NCBI RefSeq assembly: GCF_003953935.1
Contig: NZ_RXLQ01000008.1
Location: 62,001-126,000 of the forward strand
Length of the DNA: 64,000 nucleotides
Source: Massilia atriviolacea
GTDB taxonomy: Bacteria > Pseudomonadota > Gammaproteobacteria > Burkholderiales > Burkholderiaceae_D
Direction of reading: 5' to 3'
Each line of letters opens with the position of its first letter. The first letter of the stretch is position 1. A program made the position numbers and the translations under genes. Shown here piece after piece: positions 15,279 through 23,043 of this stretch. The notes below the pieces were generated by a model. That model ran no database searches. It had not been told where the DNA came from and saw only the letters and a program-made list of their open reading frames with translations.

Positions 15279-15847
15279 AGCGCATCCTTCAAGAGGGTTG
15301 CCAGGGTTTTCAAGCCGCGGTGGACCGATACTTTGACCGCCGCTTCGCTCATCTGCAGGGCGTCGGCCGCTTCGCGCACCGACATACCGTCGAGCTTGGT
15401 GTACACGATCGCCTCGCGCTGCTTGTCGGGCAGTCCGGCCAGCAGCCGGGCCAGGTCGCGGCGCGCTTCGCCGGCATCGGCGTCGGCGCTGGAAAAGAAC
15501 GCGTCGTCGTCGGGCATCGGCTCGTTCAGGGCGTCGCGGCGCGCATGGCGGCGCAGCCAGTCGATCAGCTTGTAGCGGGCGATCGCCACCATCCACGCCG
15601 TCAAGGGCACGGCGGTATCGTAACTCAAGCGCTGGTTATGGATCGCCAGCAGCGATTCCTGCACCAGGTCTTCCACTTCGTCCGGCCAGCTGCCCAGGCG
15701 CCGCCGCAGAAACGCGCGCAAATGCGACGCGGTCGCCTGCAGGAAGGCGCGATAGGCCACGGCATCGCCGTCCAGCCCTTGCAAGAACAGAGCGTGCAGG
15801 CGCAATTCGGTGCTGCGTAACACGCTTGCCTCTGTTATTCGTTCCAT
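15275..15847 (-). CDS. sigF: ECF sigma factor, SigF type
   Basis: The 190-residue product has region 2 (AYRAFLQATASHLRAFLRRRL ... DEVEDLVQESLLAIHNQR) and region 4 (LPDKQREAIVYTKLDGMSVREAADALQMSEAAVKVSVHRGLKTLATLL). It pairs with the NrsF-like gene immediately downstream. The divergent genes are preceded by a perfect GTAACC-N16-CGAA motif, the known SigF promoter. No copy of that motif was seen in front of sigF itself, so autoregulation is not evident. Confidence 0.9.
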   Translation of the reverse strand: MERITEASVLRSTELRLHALFLQGLDGDAVAYRAFLQATASHLRAFLRRRLGSWPDEVEDLVQESLLAIHNQRLSYDTAVPLTAWMVAIARYKLIDWLRRHARRDALNEPMPDDDAFFSSADADAGEARRDLARLLAGLPDKQREAIVYTKLDGMSVREAADALQMSEAAVKVSVHRGLKTLATLLKDAL

Positions 15848-15910
15848 CGGGGCCTTAAGTAACAGCGTTTGGTCGATTCAGTTTTATGTTGCGATTTTTT
15901 TGTCGCGGCT

Positions 15911-15936
15911 GTAACCATTCCCGCGCTCGCGGCGAA
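15911..15936 (+). promoter_or_regulatory. SigF-type ECF promoter
   Basis: GTAACC (15911-15916), 16-nt spacer, CGAA (15933-15936). This is an exact match to the SigF consensus described in Caulobacter. It faces the cytochrome b/molybdoenzyme/MrpX genes, with the first start codon at 16089, so the leader would be about 145 nt. Confidence 0.8.
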
Positions 15937-16088
15937 TTACCTGTCAGTGTCCTACTTCAACAGGTTAAAACCATGAGACCGTTTTCCGTGTGTCGCGTAT
16001 TGACTGGCTCCGGCGCCGCGCCGGCATCATATGCTGCTTCTTGCCGGCAAGTCAAAAGCGACTTGGCCGGCACCGCAGGGAGCGCCGC

Positions 16089-16685
16089 ATGAGCGCCGAC
16101 CCGCGCATCATCCATCCGCTGTGGCTGCGCATCACGCACTGGCTCAACGCCGCGGCCGTGGTGTTGCTGGTGACCAGCGGCTGGCGCATCTATAACGCGA
16201 CCGGCTTCCTGGGCTTTGCCATTCCGCCCGGGATCACCCTGGGCGGCTGGCTCGGCGGCGCGCTGCAGTGGCATTTCGCCGCGATGTGGCTGCTACTGGC
16301 CAACGGCATCGTGTATTTGCTGCGCAATCTGTTCTCGGGACGGCTGCGGCGCCAGTTCTTTCCGCTCTCGCCACGCCAGTTGCTGAGCGATATGGGCGCA
16401 GCGCTGAAAGGCAAGCTGACCCATGCAGATCCGCGCCGCTACAACAGCGTGCAGCGGCTGGCCTACCTGTTCGTCATGCTCGACAGCATCGTGCTGGTGC
16501 TGTCCGGACTGGTGCTGTGGAAATCGGTCCAGTTCCCCCTGCTGCGCCTGCTGATGGGCGGCTACGAAGGCGCGCGCCACGTGCATTTTTACGCCATGGC
16601 CGGGCTGTGCGGCTTCATCGTCGTGCATGTGGCGATGGTGGCGCTGGTGCCGCGCACCCTGCTGGCCATGCTGCGCGGCCGTTAA
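16089..16685 (+). CDS. Cytochrome b561-type membrane subunit (YedZ1-like)
   Basis: The 198-residue product has four hydrophobic helices and the heme-b histidines of the nickel-hydrogenase/YedZ-type cytochrome b family (HPLWLRITHWLNA, QWHFAAMWLLLANG, HVHFYAMAGLCGFIVVHVAM). It would pass electrons from the quinone pool to the periplasmic molybdoenzyme encoded next. The ATG at 16089, with AGGGAG upstream, is preferred over one at 15990, which would add 33 basic residues before the first helix. It is probably expressed from the SigF promoter at 15911. Confidence 0.85.
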   Translation: MSADPRIIHPLWLRITHWLNAAAVVLLVTSGWRIYNATGFLGFAIPPGITLGGWLGGALQWHFAAMWLLLANGIVYLLRNLFSGRLRRQFFPLSPRQLLSDMGAALKGKLTHADPRRYNSVQRLAYLFVMLDSIVLVLSGLVLWKSVQFPLLRLLMGGYEGARHVHFYAMAGLCGFIVVHVAMVALVPRTLLAMLRGR

Positions 16686-16710
16686 TCGTCACATTCCCGG
16701 ATAAATCACC

Positions 16711-17493
16711 ATGAAACTGTTCAAACCACGCGACATCGTCCTGCCCGCCGAGGGCAGCGCCATGCTGGCCGACGCCATCAAGCGCATTGCCCAGCCATCG
16801 CGCCGGGCCTTCCTGCAACGCAGCCTGACCCTGGGCGGACTGAGCCTGCTGACCGCTTGCTCCACCAGCGAGCAGGACAGCATCGAGCAGGCGCTCGGCA
16901 GTATTTCACGCTTCAACGACAGCGTGCAGGGCTTGCTGTTCGATCCGGCGCGGCTGGCGCCAACGTATCCGGCCAGCATGATCACGCGTCCGTTTCCGTT
17001 CAATGCCTATTACGGCGAAGACGAGGTGCGCCAGATCGATGGCGAAGCCTGGCGCCTGGAGCTGGGCGGCATGGTGGCCGACCGCAAGCCGTGGACCCTG
17101 GCCCGCCTGCGCGCGCTGCCGCAGCAGGACCAGATCACGCGCCACATCTGCGTGGAAGGCTGGAGCGCCATCGGCAAATGGGGCGGGGTGTCGTTCGGAC
17201 ACTTCCTGCGCCACGTGGGCGCCGACCTGAGCGCCAAGTACGTGGGCTTCCAGTGCGCCGACGATTATTTTACGAGCATCGACATGGCCACGGCCTTGCA
17301 TCCGCAGACCTTGATGGCGCTGACCTACGACGATCAGCCGCTGCCGCCGCGCTACGGCTTTCCGATGAAGCTGCGCATGCCTACCAAGCTCGGCTACAAG
17401 AATCCGAAACACGTGCAAGCCATCTTCGTTACCAATACCTACCCTGGCGGTTACTGGGAAGACCAGGGGTATAACTGGTTCGGCGGCAGCTGA
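16711..17493 (+). CDS. Tat-exported molybdopterin oxidoreductase (YedY1/MsrP-like)
   Basis: The 260-residue product carries a twin-arginine signal (SRRAFLQRSLTLGG, Arg31-Arg32) ending in a lipobox-like LLTAC (Cys50), so it may be a periplasmic lipoprotein. The sulfite-oxidase fold shows in RHICVEGWSAIGKWGG, with the molybdenum-ligand Cys147, and in the KNPKHVQAIFVTN end motif. Relatives reduce methionine sulfoxide using electrons from a YedZ cytochrome. In Azospira, YedY1 repairs the Met-rich scavenger MrpX after hypochlorite stress, and an MrpX-like gene follows here. Confidence 0.88.
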   Translation: MKLFKPRDIVLPAEGSAMLADAIKRIAQPSRRAFLQRSLTLGGLSLLTACSTSEQDSIEQALGSISRFNDSVQGLLFDPARLAPTYPASMITRPFPFNAYYGEDEVRQIDGEAWRLELGGMVADRKPWTLARLRALPQQDQITRHICVEGWSAIGKWGGVSFGHFLRHVGADLSAKYVGFQCADDYFTSIDMATALHPQTLMALTYDDQPLPPRYGFPMKLRMPTKLGYKNPKHVQAIFVTNTYPGGYWEDQGYNWFGGS

Positions 17494-17564
17494 TCGGATT
17501 CCGATCGCCGTGCCGGACCTTCCGCAAGCAGTACTTTGTTTTAATCACTTTAAAGGAAACAAGC

Positions 17565-17858
17565 ATGAAAAACATCACCACCGCCCTGATCGCCGCTTGC
17601 CTGACCTTCTCCGGCGCCGCATTCGCCCAGGACGCCATGAAGAAGGACGACATGGCCAAGGATGGCATGCACAAGCCGGCCATGCAGAAGGATCACATGG
17701 GCAAGGACGGCATGCACAAGGATGCCATGGGCAAAGATGCGATGAAGAAAGATAGCATGGGCAAGGATGCCATGAAAAAAGATGGCATGAAAAAAGATGC
17801 GATGGCCAAGGATGCGATGAAGAAAGACGCCATGACCAAGGATGAAATGAAGAAGTAA
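17565..17858 (+). CDS. Methionine-rich pentapeptide MxKDx repeat protein (MrpX-like)
   Basis: The 97-residue product has a signal peptide (MKNITTALIAACLTFSGAAFA) and then about 15 tandem units of M-[KGAH]-K-D-x. The mature protein is almost entirely Met, Lys and Asp plus small residues. This is the TIGR02953-type pentapeptide repeat. With SigF, NrsF, the cytochrome b and the molybdoenzyme it reproduces the reactive-chlorine-species module, in which periplasmic methionines act as a sacrificial sink. A ribosome site (AAAGGA) lies 7-8 nt upstream. Confidence 0.9.
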   Translation: MKNITTALIAACLTFSGAAFAQDAMKKDDMAKDGMHKPAMQKDHMGKDGMHKDAMGKDAMKKDSMGKDAMKKDGMKKDAMAKDAMKKDAMTKDEMKK

Positions 17859-17886
17859 GCGCGGCTTCGCCACGCCGGCGGCGCTG

Positions 17887-18318
17887 TCAGAGATCGCAGG
17901 CGCGCGCCGGCCGCGCACCCGGCGCAAGGCGCGCGCCGATGGCGGCGCTGGGGTCGTCGATCAATACACTGGCTCTGCAGTGCTCGTCGGCCAGCTGGAG
18001 GTCGAGGCGGTAGCGTTGCCCGGCCTCGGGAATGAAGCTTGTGGACGGCGTGCATCTCCCATTGCGATCTTTGTAATAGGCGCCGACGGTCAGGCGCGTG
18101 CCGGCGGGAATCTGCGCCTGGCCATCGGCGTCGCCAACCAGGCGGTGCGGCTGGCCCTGCGCGCAAATCCATTTGACGCTGCTGCCGGACGCGTCCATCA
18201 AGGCCGAGGCCCCGGGCGCCATCGGACCGGGGCGGTAGAGCGGCGCGCCGCAGCCGCCGGCCGCGCCCAGCACGGCCAGGACCGCGGTCCACTTCCTTAT
18301 CTGGAGCGTGGAGCTCAT
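17887..18318 (-). CDS. Small lipoprotein, hypothetical
   Basis: The 143-residue product has a lipoprotein signal with lipobox LGAAGGC (Cys23). The mature part looks like a small beta domain with cysteines (WICAQGQPH, NGRCTPSTSF, DEHCRASVLID) that could form disulfides. The start overlaps the stop of the next upstream lipoprotein gene by 4 bp, indicating one operon of three lipoprotein genes on this strand. Function unknown. It is convergent with the MrpX gene. Confidence 0.7.
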   Translation of the reverse strand: MSSTLQIRKWTAVLAVLGAAGGCGAPLYRPGPMAPGASALMDASGSSVKWICAQGQPHRLVGDADGQAQIPAGTRLTVGAYYKDRNGRCTPSTSFIPEAGQRYRLDLQLADEHCRASVLIDDPSAAIGARLAPGARPARACDL

Positions 18319-18782
18319 TGGGGCTTGCCTTTCACCTTGGTTTGCAGGCGCGCGATGACTTCCGCGGCCGATAGCAGTCCCGGTGCATTCTCGGCGAAAG
18401 GGATGATGTAGGCGGACGAAAACGCCCTGCCGCCGATGGTCGAAAACACGGTTTTCTCGCTGCGCCGGTCTTTCATCGCCGAGGGCAGGTCGTTGTACAG
18501 CGCGAAATAGGCTTTGCCTTCGCGCTGGGTGATTTCGGCGCTTCGGTAGAGTACGGCGTTCGCAGCCATGTACACGGTTGCACTCGACGGGCCGGTATAG
18601 CTGACCTTGATCAACTTGCCCGGTCCCGGTTCTTCCTCGTAGCCGCCGTCCAGGCCGCGCAGCCCGATCACGTTGCGCGGGCGGTAGTCGCTGCCGCAGG
18701 CACTGAGCATGAGAGGCGCGAGTGCCAGGCAAAGCAGGCCGATGAATGTGATGACGATGTTCGGACGTGTCGCGGCGTGCAT
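18315..18782 (-). CDS. Small lipoprotein, CC0125/CC1285-like
   Basis: The 155-residue product starts at the ATG at 18782 and has a signal with lipobox MLSAC (about Cys28). The mature sequence (GYEEEPGPGKLIKVSYTGPSS ... LYRSAEITQREGKAYFALYND) resembles the CC0125/CC1285 lipoprotein pattern, a short beta strand followed by a helix of the form 'ALYRsAEiT...G..YF'. It is the middle gene of three consecutive lipoprotein genes. An upstream in-frame start at 18944 is rejected because it lies inside the neighbour's coding sequence and lacks a signal. Confidence 0.7.
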   Translation of the reverse strand: MHAATRPNIVITFIGLLCLALAPLMLSACGSDYRPRNVIGLRGLDGGYEEEPGPGKLIKVSYTGPSSATVYMAANAVLYRSAEITQREGKAYFALYNDLPSAMKDRRSEKTVFSTIGGRAFSSAYIIPFAENAPGLLSAAEVIARLQTKVKGKPQ

Positions 18783-18793
18783 GGGAAGTATGT

Positions 18794-19345
18794 TCACTTG
18801 ATGAGCGGGACGACGACGACCCTGACGGCCTGGTACCAGCCTCTGCCATTTTTGTTGATGCCGTTGAACCCCGGCATGCAGGAATACTCGGGCCTGGTGG
18901 ACGGCACCTCGTGGTTGTCCTGGTCCACGATGATCATCTCGCAACGTTGCGAGTTGCCGCGCGTGTACAAGCGGGCGTCGTAGGTCTGGTTTGCCTTGGG
19001 CGTGAAGGTGGCGGTGACGGAACAGCCCGAATTGCCGCCCCAGAGAACGTGCGAGGCTCCCATGGCGAACGTGAATTCCTGCTCCGCCGCAATCTGCTTG
19101 CGCGGAAGTTCATCGACATCGTCCATGGAAATGGCGCTGCTGATGACGTGGTTGGTGCGCGGGGTTCCGCATTCGCTATCGTCGAAAGCAACCGCTTTGC
19201 CGATACGCATGCGCGGGGTGGGGGTTTCGTTTTCCATGTACATGATCAGGGTCGCGGTCGGCTTGCTTGCCGGCGGCACGTACGTGCTGCATGCGGACAG
19301 GATCGCCACCAGCAATGGCGCGATGAAAAGGCGGGTGTTTGGCAT
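18794..19345 (-). CDS. Small lipoprotein, hypothetical
   Basis: The 183-residue product has a signal peptide and lipobox (LLVAILSAC, Cys19). The mature region has three or four cysteines (DSECGTPR, NSGCSVTATF, SQRCEMIIVD, YSCMPG) and is predicted mainly beta. It is the first gene of the lipoprotein trio. A 24-bp perfect palindrome lies about 210 bp upstream. No homologous family comes to mind. Confidence 0.7.
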   Translation of the reverse strand: MPNTRLFIAPLLVAILSACSTYVPPASKPTATLIMYMENETPTPRMRIGKAVAFDDSECGTPRTNHVISSAISMDDVDELPRKQIAAEQEFTFAMGASHVLWGGNSGCSVTATFTPKANQTYDARLYTRGNSQRCEMIIVDQDNHEVPSTRPEYSCMPGFNGINKNGRGWYQAVRVVVVPLIK

Positions 19346-19552
19346 GGTGCTCCGGATGGGCTATGCGCCTGCTCTGGCGCGCGACAGGGCGGCATGGAAT
19401 AAAAACCGCCGGCGCGTGCACGCCGGCGGACTTGGTGATCGGCACAACCATGCGACAGGACGCGCGCGGCGGCGTCGTGAAGAAGTTGCCTCACATTATC
19501 TCTTATTTCGATAATAAATTACAACTATTGCTGAAAAATGGACGCGTGGACC

Positions 19553-19576
19553 GCCGATGTAACCGGTTACATCGGC
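19553..19576. promoter_or_regulatory. 24-bp perfect palindrome, LacI-family-like operator
   Basis: The half-site GCCGATGTAACC is followed directly by its exact reverse complement, centred on CG (TGTAACC|GGTTACA). A CG-centred AACCGGTT core is typical of LacI/GntR-regulon operators. It lies 16 bp past the stop of the beta-propeller gene and upstream of the lipoprotein trio. No T-tract follows on either strand, which argues against a terminator. No LacI-type gene is present in the window. Confidence 0.5.
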
Positions 19577-19591
19577 AGCCCCCAAAAACGC

Positions 19592-21220
19592 TTACTTCAG
19601 CAGGATCGCCTGTTCCTTCTCGGTGCCGAGGATGTCCGACTTGCAGACGGCATACACGGTTTGCGAGGAGGTCGAACCGAGCGTGAGCGCCTTGCTATGC
19701 TTCAGGCCGCCCGTTGCGGTGGTGATGGCATCGTACAAGGCGTCGTACGCATTGCCGGCGCTCCAGGCGGCGCGGCACCTGGCCGGCTGGTTGGTGCTCA
19801 AGGCGTACGTGGCGTTGTAGCCGCTCTTGGTCACGGCGCCCAGGGTGATGGCCAGCGGCGGGGTGGCCGGCGGCGGGGTGGTCGGGGTGCCGGTGCCGGG
19901 GATGGTCTTGACTGCGCTGGCCGGAATGTCGATCAGGTAGGCGTCGACATCGGTGGCGCTGCTGGTGCCCCAGTTCGAATTGAACAGCACCTTGGTCAGG
20001 TCGCGGTTGATCGAGGCGTGCGGCTCGCTCCAGTAGCCATTGCTGACCACGCGCGAAAAGCCCAGGTTGTAGGTGATCGGATTGGCTGCCAGTTGCACCA
20101 GGAACATCTTGCGGTGCAGCCACTGGCGCGAACCGCTGTTGTCGGCGTAGGTCGATACCAGCGCCCAGCCCGGTTTGTTGAAGCCTTTGCCGGACACATG
20201 CAGCGCGGTCGCGCTGCCGTTGACGTAGGTCGGCAGCAGGTTGGTGCGTACGCCGGTGCGCAGGTTGACCATGAACAGGTCGCCCGCGTTGGCCTGGTAG
20301 TCGACCGAGACGTAGACATCGTCGCCGTTGGCATCGATCGCCAGGTCCGAATGCTCCGACTTCGCATGGATCTTGCGGCGGTTGCTCAGGTCGCGATTGG
20401 CCACCACGGTGCCGCTGGCGCTGTCGCCGGAAATGACGCAGTAGTTGCCGCTCGGGCTCATGCTGACGTGGTCGGGACGGTCGCCTTTGGTGTCCAGGGT
20501 GCCGAGGATCGCATTGGTGTCGCGGTCCCAGGTGAACACGCCCAGGCTGTTCCAGTTGGCATCATCGACCATGAAGCACCAGTAGCGGCCATCCTTCGAC
20601 GGCGACCCTTCCGACCTGGTCCAAGCCGCGTTGGCGGTCGGCCAGCGCGCTTTCAGGCGGGTTGCAAAGTCGCCCACCACGCGCGTGGTCCCGGTCGACA
20701 CCGTCAATTCGTTCAGGCGCATGCCCACGCCGTTGGTCGGCAGGTAGTACAGCTTGTCCGGATTGCTCGGGTGCCATTGCGGTTCGGCGTCGCCCGCCAG
20801 GCCCGGCAACTGCTTGCTGAAGCCGAAGGTCCTGGCGTTGTAGGTTTGCCAGAAGCCGTTCAGGGCGTAGGTCAGGTATTGCGAGCTGTCGGCATTGAAG
20901 GCCTGGCGGCGCGAATAGTCGTTGCGCGAAAAGCCGTCGACGCCTTCGGCCGTGTGGTTGGTGGCGCGCACCAGGCAGGTGTTGTAGGCGCCTTCCTTGA
21001 GCGCCACGCCCTTGGCAGGACGGGCAGTGCTCGGAATGGCATCGATGTGACGGGTGCTCGACAGTTTGAAGTCGGCCGGATAGAAGCTGGCGCAGGCCGG
21101 GCTCAGTTCCGGTGCGCTCTGGGCGAAGGCGCTCGCGCAGCCCAGGCTGGACAGGCTGGCGACGATGCTTAGCGCCAGCATCTTGCGAGGCTGCATGGAA
21201 AGACATCTCGATGTTGTCAT
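19592..21220 (-). CDS. Secreted beta-propeller-like protein
   Basis: The ~542-residue product has an N-terminal signal (MLALSIVASLSSLGCASAFAQ) and repeating WD/TolB-like blades (EPQWHPSNPDKLYYLPTNG, GSPSKDGRYWCFMVDD, HVSMSPSGNYCVISGD, DLAIDANGDDVYVSVD). Residues ~440-460 form a Thr/Pro linker (GTPTTPPPATPP), followed by a small beta domain with two cysteines. The ATG at 21220 (GAGGGA just upstream) is preferred over 21277; 21196 is also possible. The propeller could bind or cleave a polymer, such as a polysaccharide, but no catalytic motif is evident. Confidence 0.7.
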   Translation of the reverse strand: MTTSRCLSMQPRKMLALSIVASLSSLGCASAFAQSAPELSPACASFYPADFKLSSTRHIDAIPSTARPAKGVALKEGAYNTCLVRATNHTAEGVDGFSRNDYSRRQAFNADSSQYLTYALNGFWQTYNARTFGFSKQLPGLAGDAEPQWHPSNPDKLYYLPTNGVGMRLNELTVSTGTTRVVGDFATRLKARWPTANAAWTRSEGSPSKDGRYWCFMVDDANWNSLGVFTWDRDTNAILGTLDTKGDRPDHVSMSPSGNYCVISGDSASGTVVANRDLSNRRKIHAKSEHSDLAIDANGDDVYVSVDYQANAGDLFMVNLRTGVRTNLLPTYVNGSATALHVSGKGFNKPGWALVSTYADNSGSRQWLHRKMFLVQLAANPITYNLGFSRVVSNGYWSEPHASINRDLTKVLFNSNWGTSSATDVDAYLIDIPASAVKTIPGTGTPTTPPPATPPLAITLGAVTKSGYNATYALSTNQPARCRAAWSAGNAYDALYDAITTATGGLKHSKALTLGSTSSQTVYAVCKSDILGTEKEQAILLK

Positions 21221-21604
21221 GAATCCCTCAATCATGGTTATATGAAAAAAATGATCGATTTCCTCACTTTGTAACAATCTAAATGATAATTAATTGCAAA
21301 GAGGAAAATCCATTGGGATTCTAGTCTGGGGATATTCCTTGTGCAACAAACTTGGGTGAATATGCGTGACAAATTGTCTGCATTTGCGTGTTGCCAACAC
21401 GTCAAGCTGTTACATTCACGCGTGAATTAATAAATACGGATATCAGGAGGTCAATCCGTCGAATTCCGGCATACTTCACGCTTGTTACGGCGGGGCGGGC
21501 GCGTGTCGTGCTTGGCCATCAATGTAAAAAAGCCGCCCCTGCGTGCGCAGTGGCGGCCTTGCTGTGTGGCGGCGCAACGGTAGCGGGGCAGGCCCGCCGC
21601 CGGC
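21221..21604. other. Intergenic region, AT-rich, upstream of the beta-propeller gene
   Basis: This 384-bp stretch is noticeably AT-richer than its neighbours between about 21240 and 21450. It should hold the promoter of the leftward beta-propeller gene and it contains the terminator of the M16 operon. No coding frame with a ribosome site was found. Confidence 0.6.
21525..21560 (-). terminator. Rho-independent terminator of the M16 peptidase operon
   Basis: Read on the minus strand: GGCCGCC, a loop, GGCGGC, then TTTTTT. The stem is 21531-21537 paired with 21552-21558, about 45 bp past the stop at 21605. Confidence 0.8.
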
Positions 21605-23032
21605 TTACTTCTGCTGCACGCCGAATTCGCCGTAAGGCTTGAGCTGCTCGGCGATGGCGGCATGGTCGCCCACCACGACCACCGACTGCAGCTCCGGCGC
21701 AAAGTACTTCTTGCCCATCTCGCGCACCTGCTCGGGCGTGACTTTCTGGATCATCGGCACGTACTGGCCGAGGAATTCCGGCGGCAGGCCGATCAGCCAG
21801 TTGTTGGCCAGGGTCCTGGCCACGGCGACCTGCATCTGGTTGGCGATCAGGTAGCCGCCCGCCACGTAGCGCTTGTTCATGCTCATTTCCGCTTCCGGCA
21901 CCAGCTCGCTGCCGATGCGCGTGTACTCGTGCAGGTATTCCTTGAGCGCCGCGCCGGTCACTTCGTTGCGCACGTCGGCACCGCCGACGATGCTGCCGCC
22001 GTTGCGGAAGATGCGCGCGCCGGCCGAGGCGCCGTAGGTATAGCCTTTTTCCTCGCGCAGATTCAGGTTCACGCGGCTGCTGAAGCCGCCCCCGAGGATG
22101 GTGCTGGTCAGGCGCAGCGGCACGTAGTCGCTGGCGCTGGCGGCCATGCCCGGGCTGCCCAGGCGCATGGTCGACTGCACGCTGCCGTCGCGCTGCAGGA
22201 TGATGCGCACCGGCTTGGCGGCCAGCGCGGCGCCAGGGGTCTCGGGCAGGGCCGGACCTGCGGCTTTCCAGTCGCCGAAGGCGGCGCTGGCCAGTTTGAT
22301 CGCTTCCGCTTCGCCGATGCGGCCGGTGATCACCAGCAGGCTGCGGTCGGGACGGAAGCGCTTGGCGTGCTCGGCGCGCAGCAGCTCCGGCGTGACCGCG
22401 TTGATCGACTCCACGGTCGGGCTGGTGTTGCCGTACGGGTGCTCGCCGAAGACCGCCTTGCCCAGCGCGCGTTCGGCGCGGAAGCCCGGGCTGGTCTCGG
22501 ACACTTTCAGGCCCTCCAGCGCATTGCCCTTGCTCAGCGCGACTTCCTGCGCGGGAAAGGCGGGCATGCGCGCCACTTCGGCCAGCAGTTGCAGCATCGG
22601 TCCGGCGTTCGAGGTGAGCGCGTTGGCCGAGACGATCACGCCGTCGTGGCTGGCGCCGGCGCCGACTTCGCCGCCCAGGCCCTGGGCCGTTTCGGCGATG
22701 GCGCGCGAGTCGCGCCTGGTGCTGCCTTCATTGAGCAGGCCGGCCATCAGGTTGGCGAAGCCGGGCAGCTGGCGCTCGTCGGCGGCCATGCCGGCGCCGC
22801 GCACGGCCAGCACGTAGTCCACGCGCGGCAAGCCCTGGCGCGGTACGACCCACACCTGCAGGCCGTTGGCCAGGGTCTTCTTGACGATCTTCGGGACCGG
22901 GATCGGCTTGTCCTTGCCGTACGGGGGCAGGGCGTTGGCGGCGGTTTTGTCTGCGGCGGCGGCGCTGTCGGCGGCAAAGGCGGACGGCGCGCACAGCAGG
23001 GAAATGCTCAGTGCCAGCATCAGTTTTTTCAT
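21605..23032 (-). CDS. M16 peptidase-like protein, non-catalytic subunit
   Basis: The 475-residue product has a signal peptide (MKKLMLALSISLLCAPSAFA). It has the M16 two-domain layout but lacks HxxEH: the equivalent place reads GFANLMAGLL. The C-terminal half keeps the R/Y substrate-binding motif (NLREEKGYTYGASAG). Such inactive partners form heterodimers with a catalytic M16 subunit, here encoded 11 bp upstream in the same operon. The short acidic Ala/Lys segment after the signal may be a linker. Start chosen at the ATG directly before the signal sequence. Confidence 0.88.
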   Translation of the reverse strand: MKKLMLALSISLLCAPSAFAADSAAAADKTAANALPPYGKDKPIPVPKIVKKTLANGLQVWVVPRQGLPRVDYVLAVRGAGMAADERQLPGFANLMAGLLNEGSTRRDSRAIAETAQGLGGEVGAGASHDGVIVSANALTSNAGPMLQLLAEVARMPAFPAQEVALSKGNALEGLKVSETSPGFRAERALGKAVFGEHPYGNTSPTVESINAVTPELLRAEHAKRFRPDRSLLVITGRIGEAEAIKLASAAFGDWKAAGPALPETPGAALAAKPVRIILQRDGSVQSTMRLGSPGMAASASDYVPLRLTSTILGGGFSSRVNLNLREEKGYTYGASAGARIFRNGGSIVGGADVRNEVTGAALKEYLHEYTRIGSELVPEAEMSMNKRYVAGGYLIANQMQVAVARTLANNWLIGLPPEFLGQYVPMIQKVTPEQVREMGKKYFAPELQSVVVVGDHAAIAEQLKPYGEFGVQQK

Positions 23033-23043
23033 GGTGGCTCTCC

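Noticed and set aside
19553-19576. Palindrome read as a terminator of the beta-propeller gene
   Set aside because: No T-tract follows the stem on the minus strand and no loop is present.
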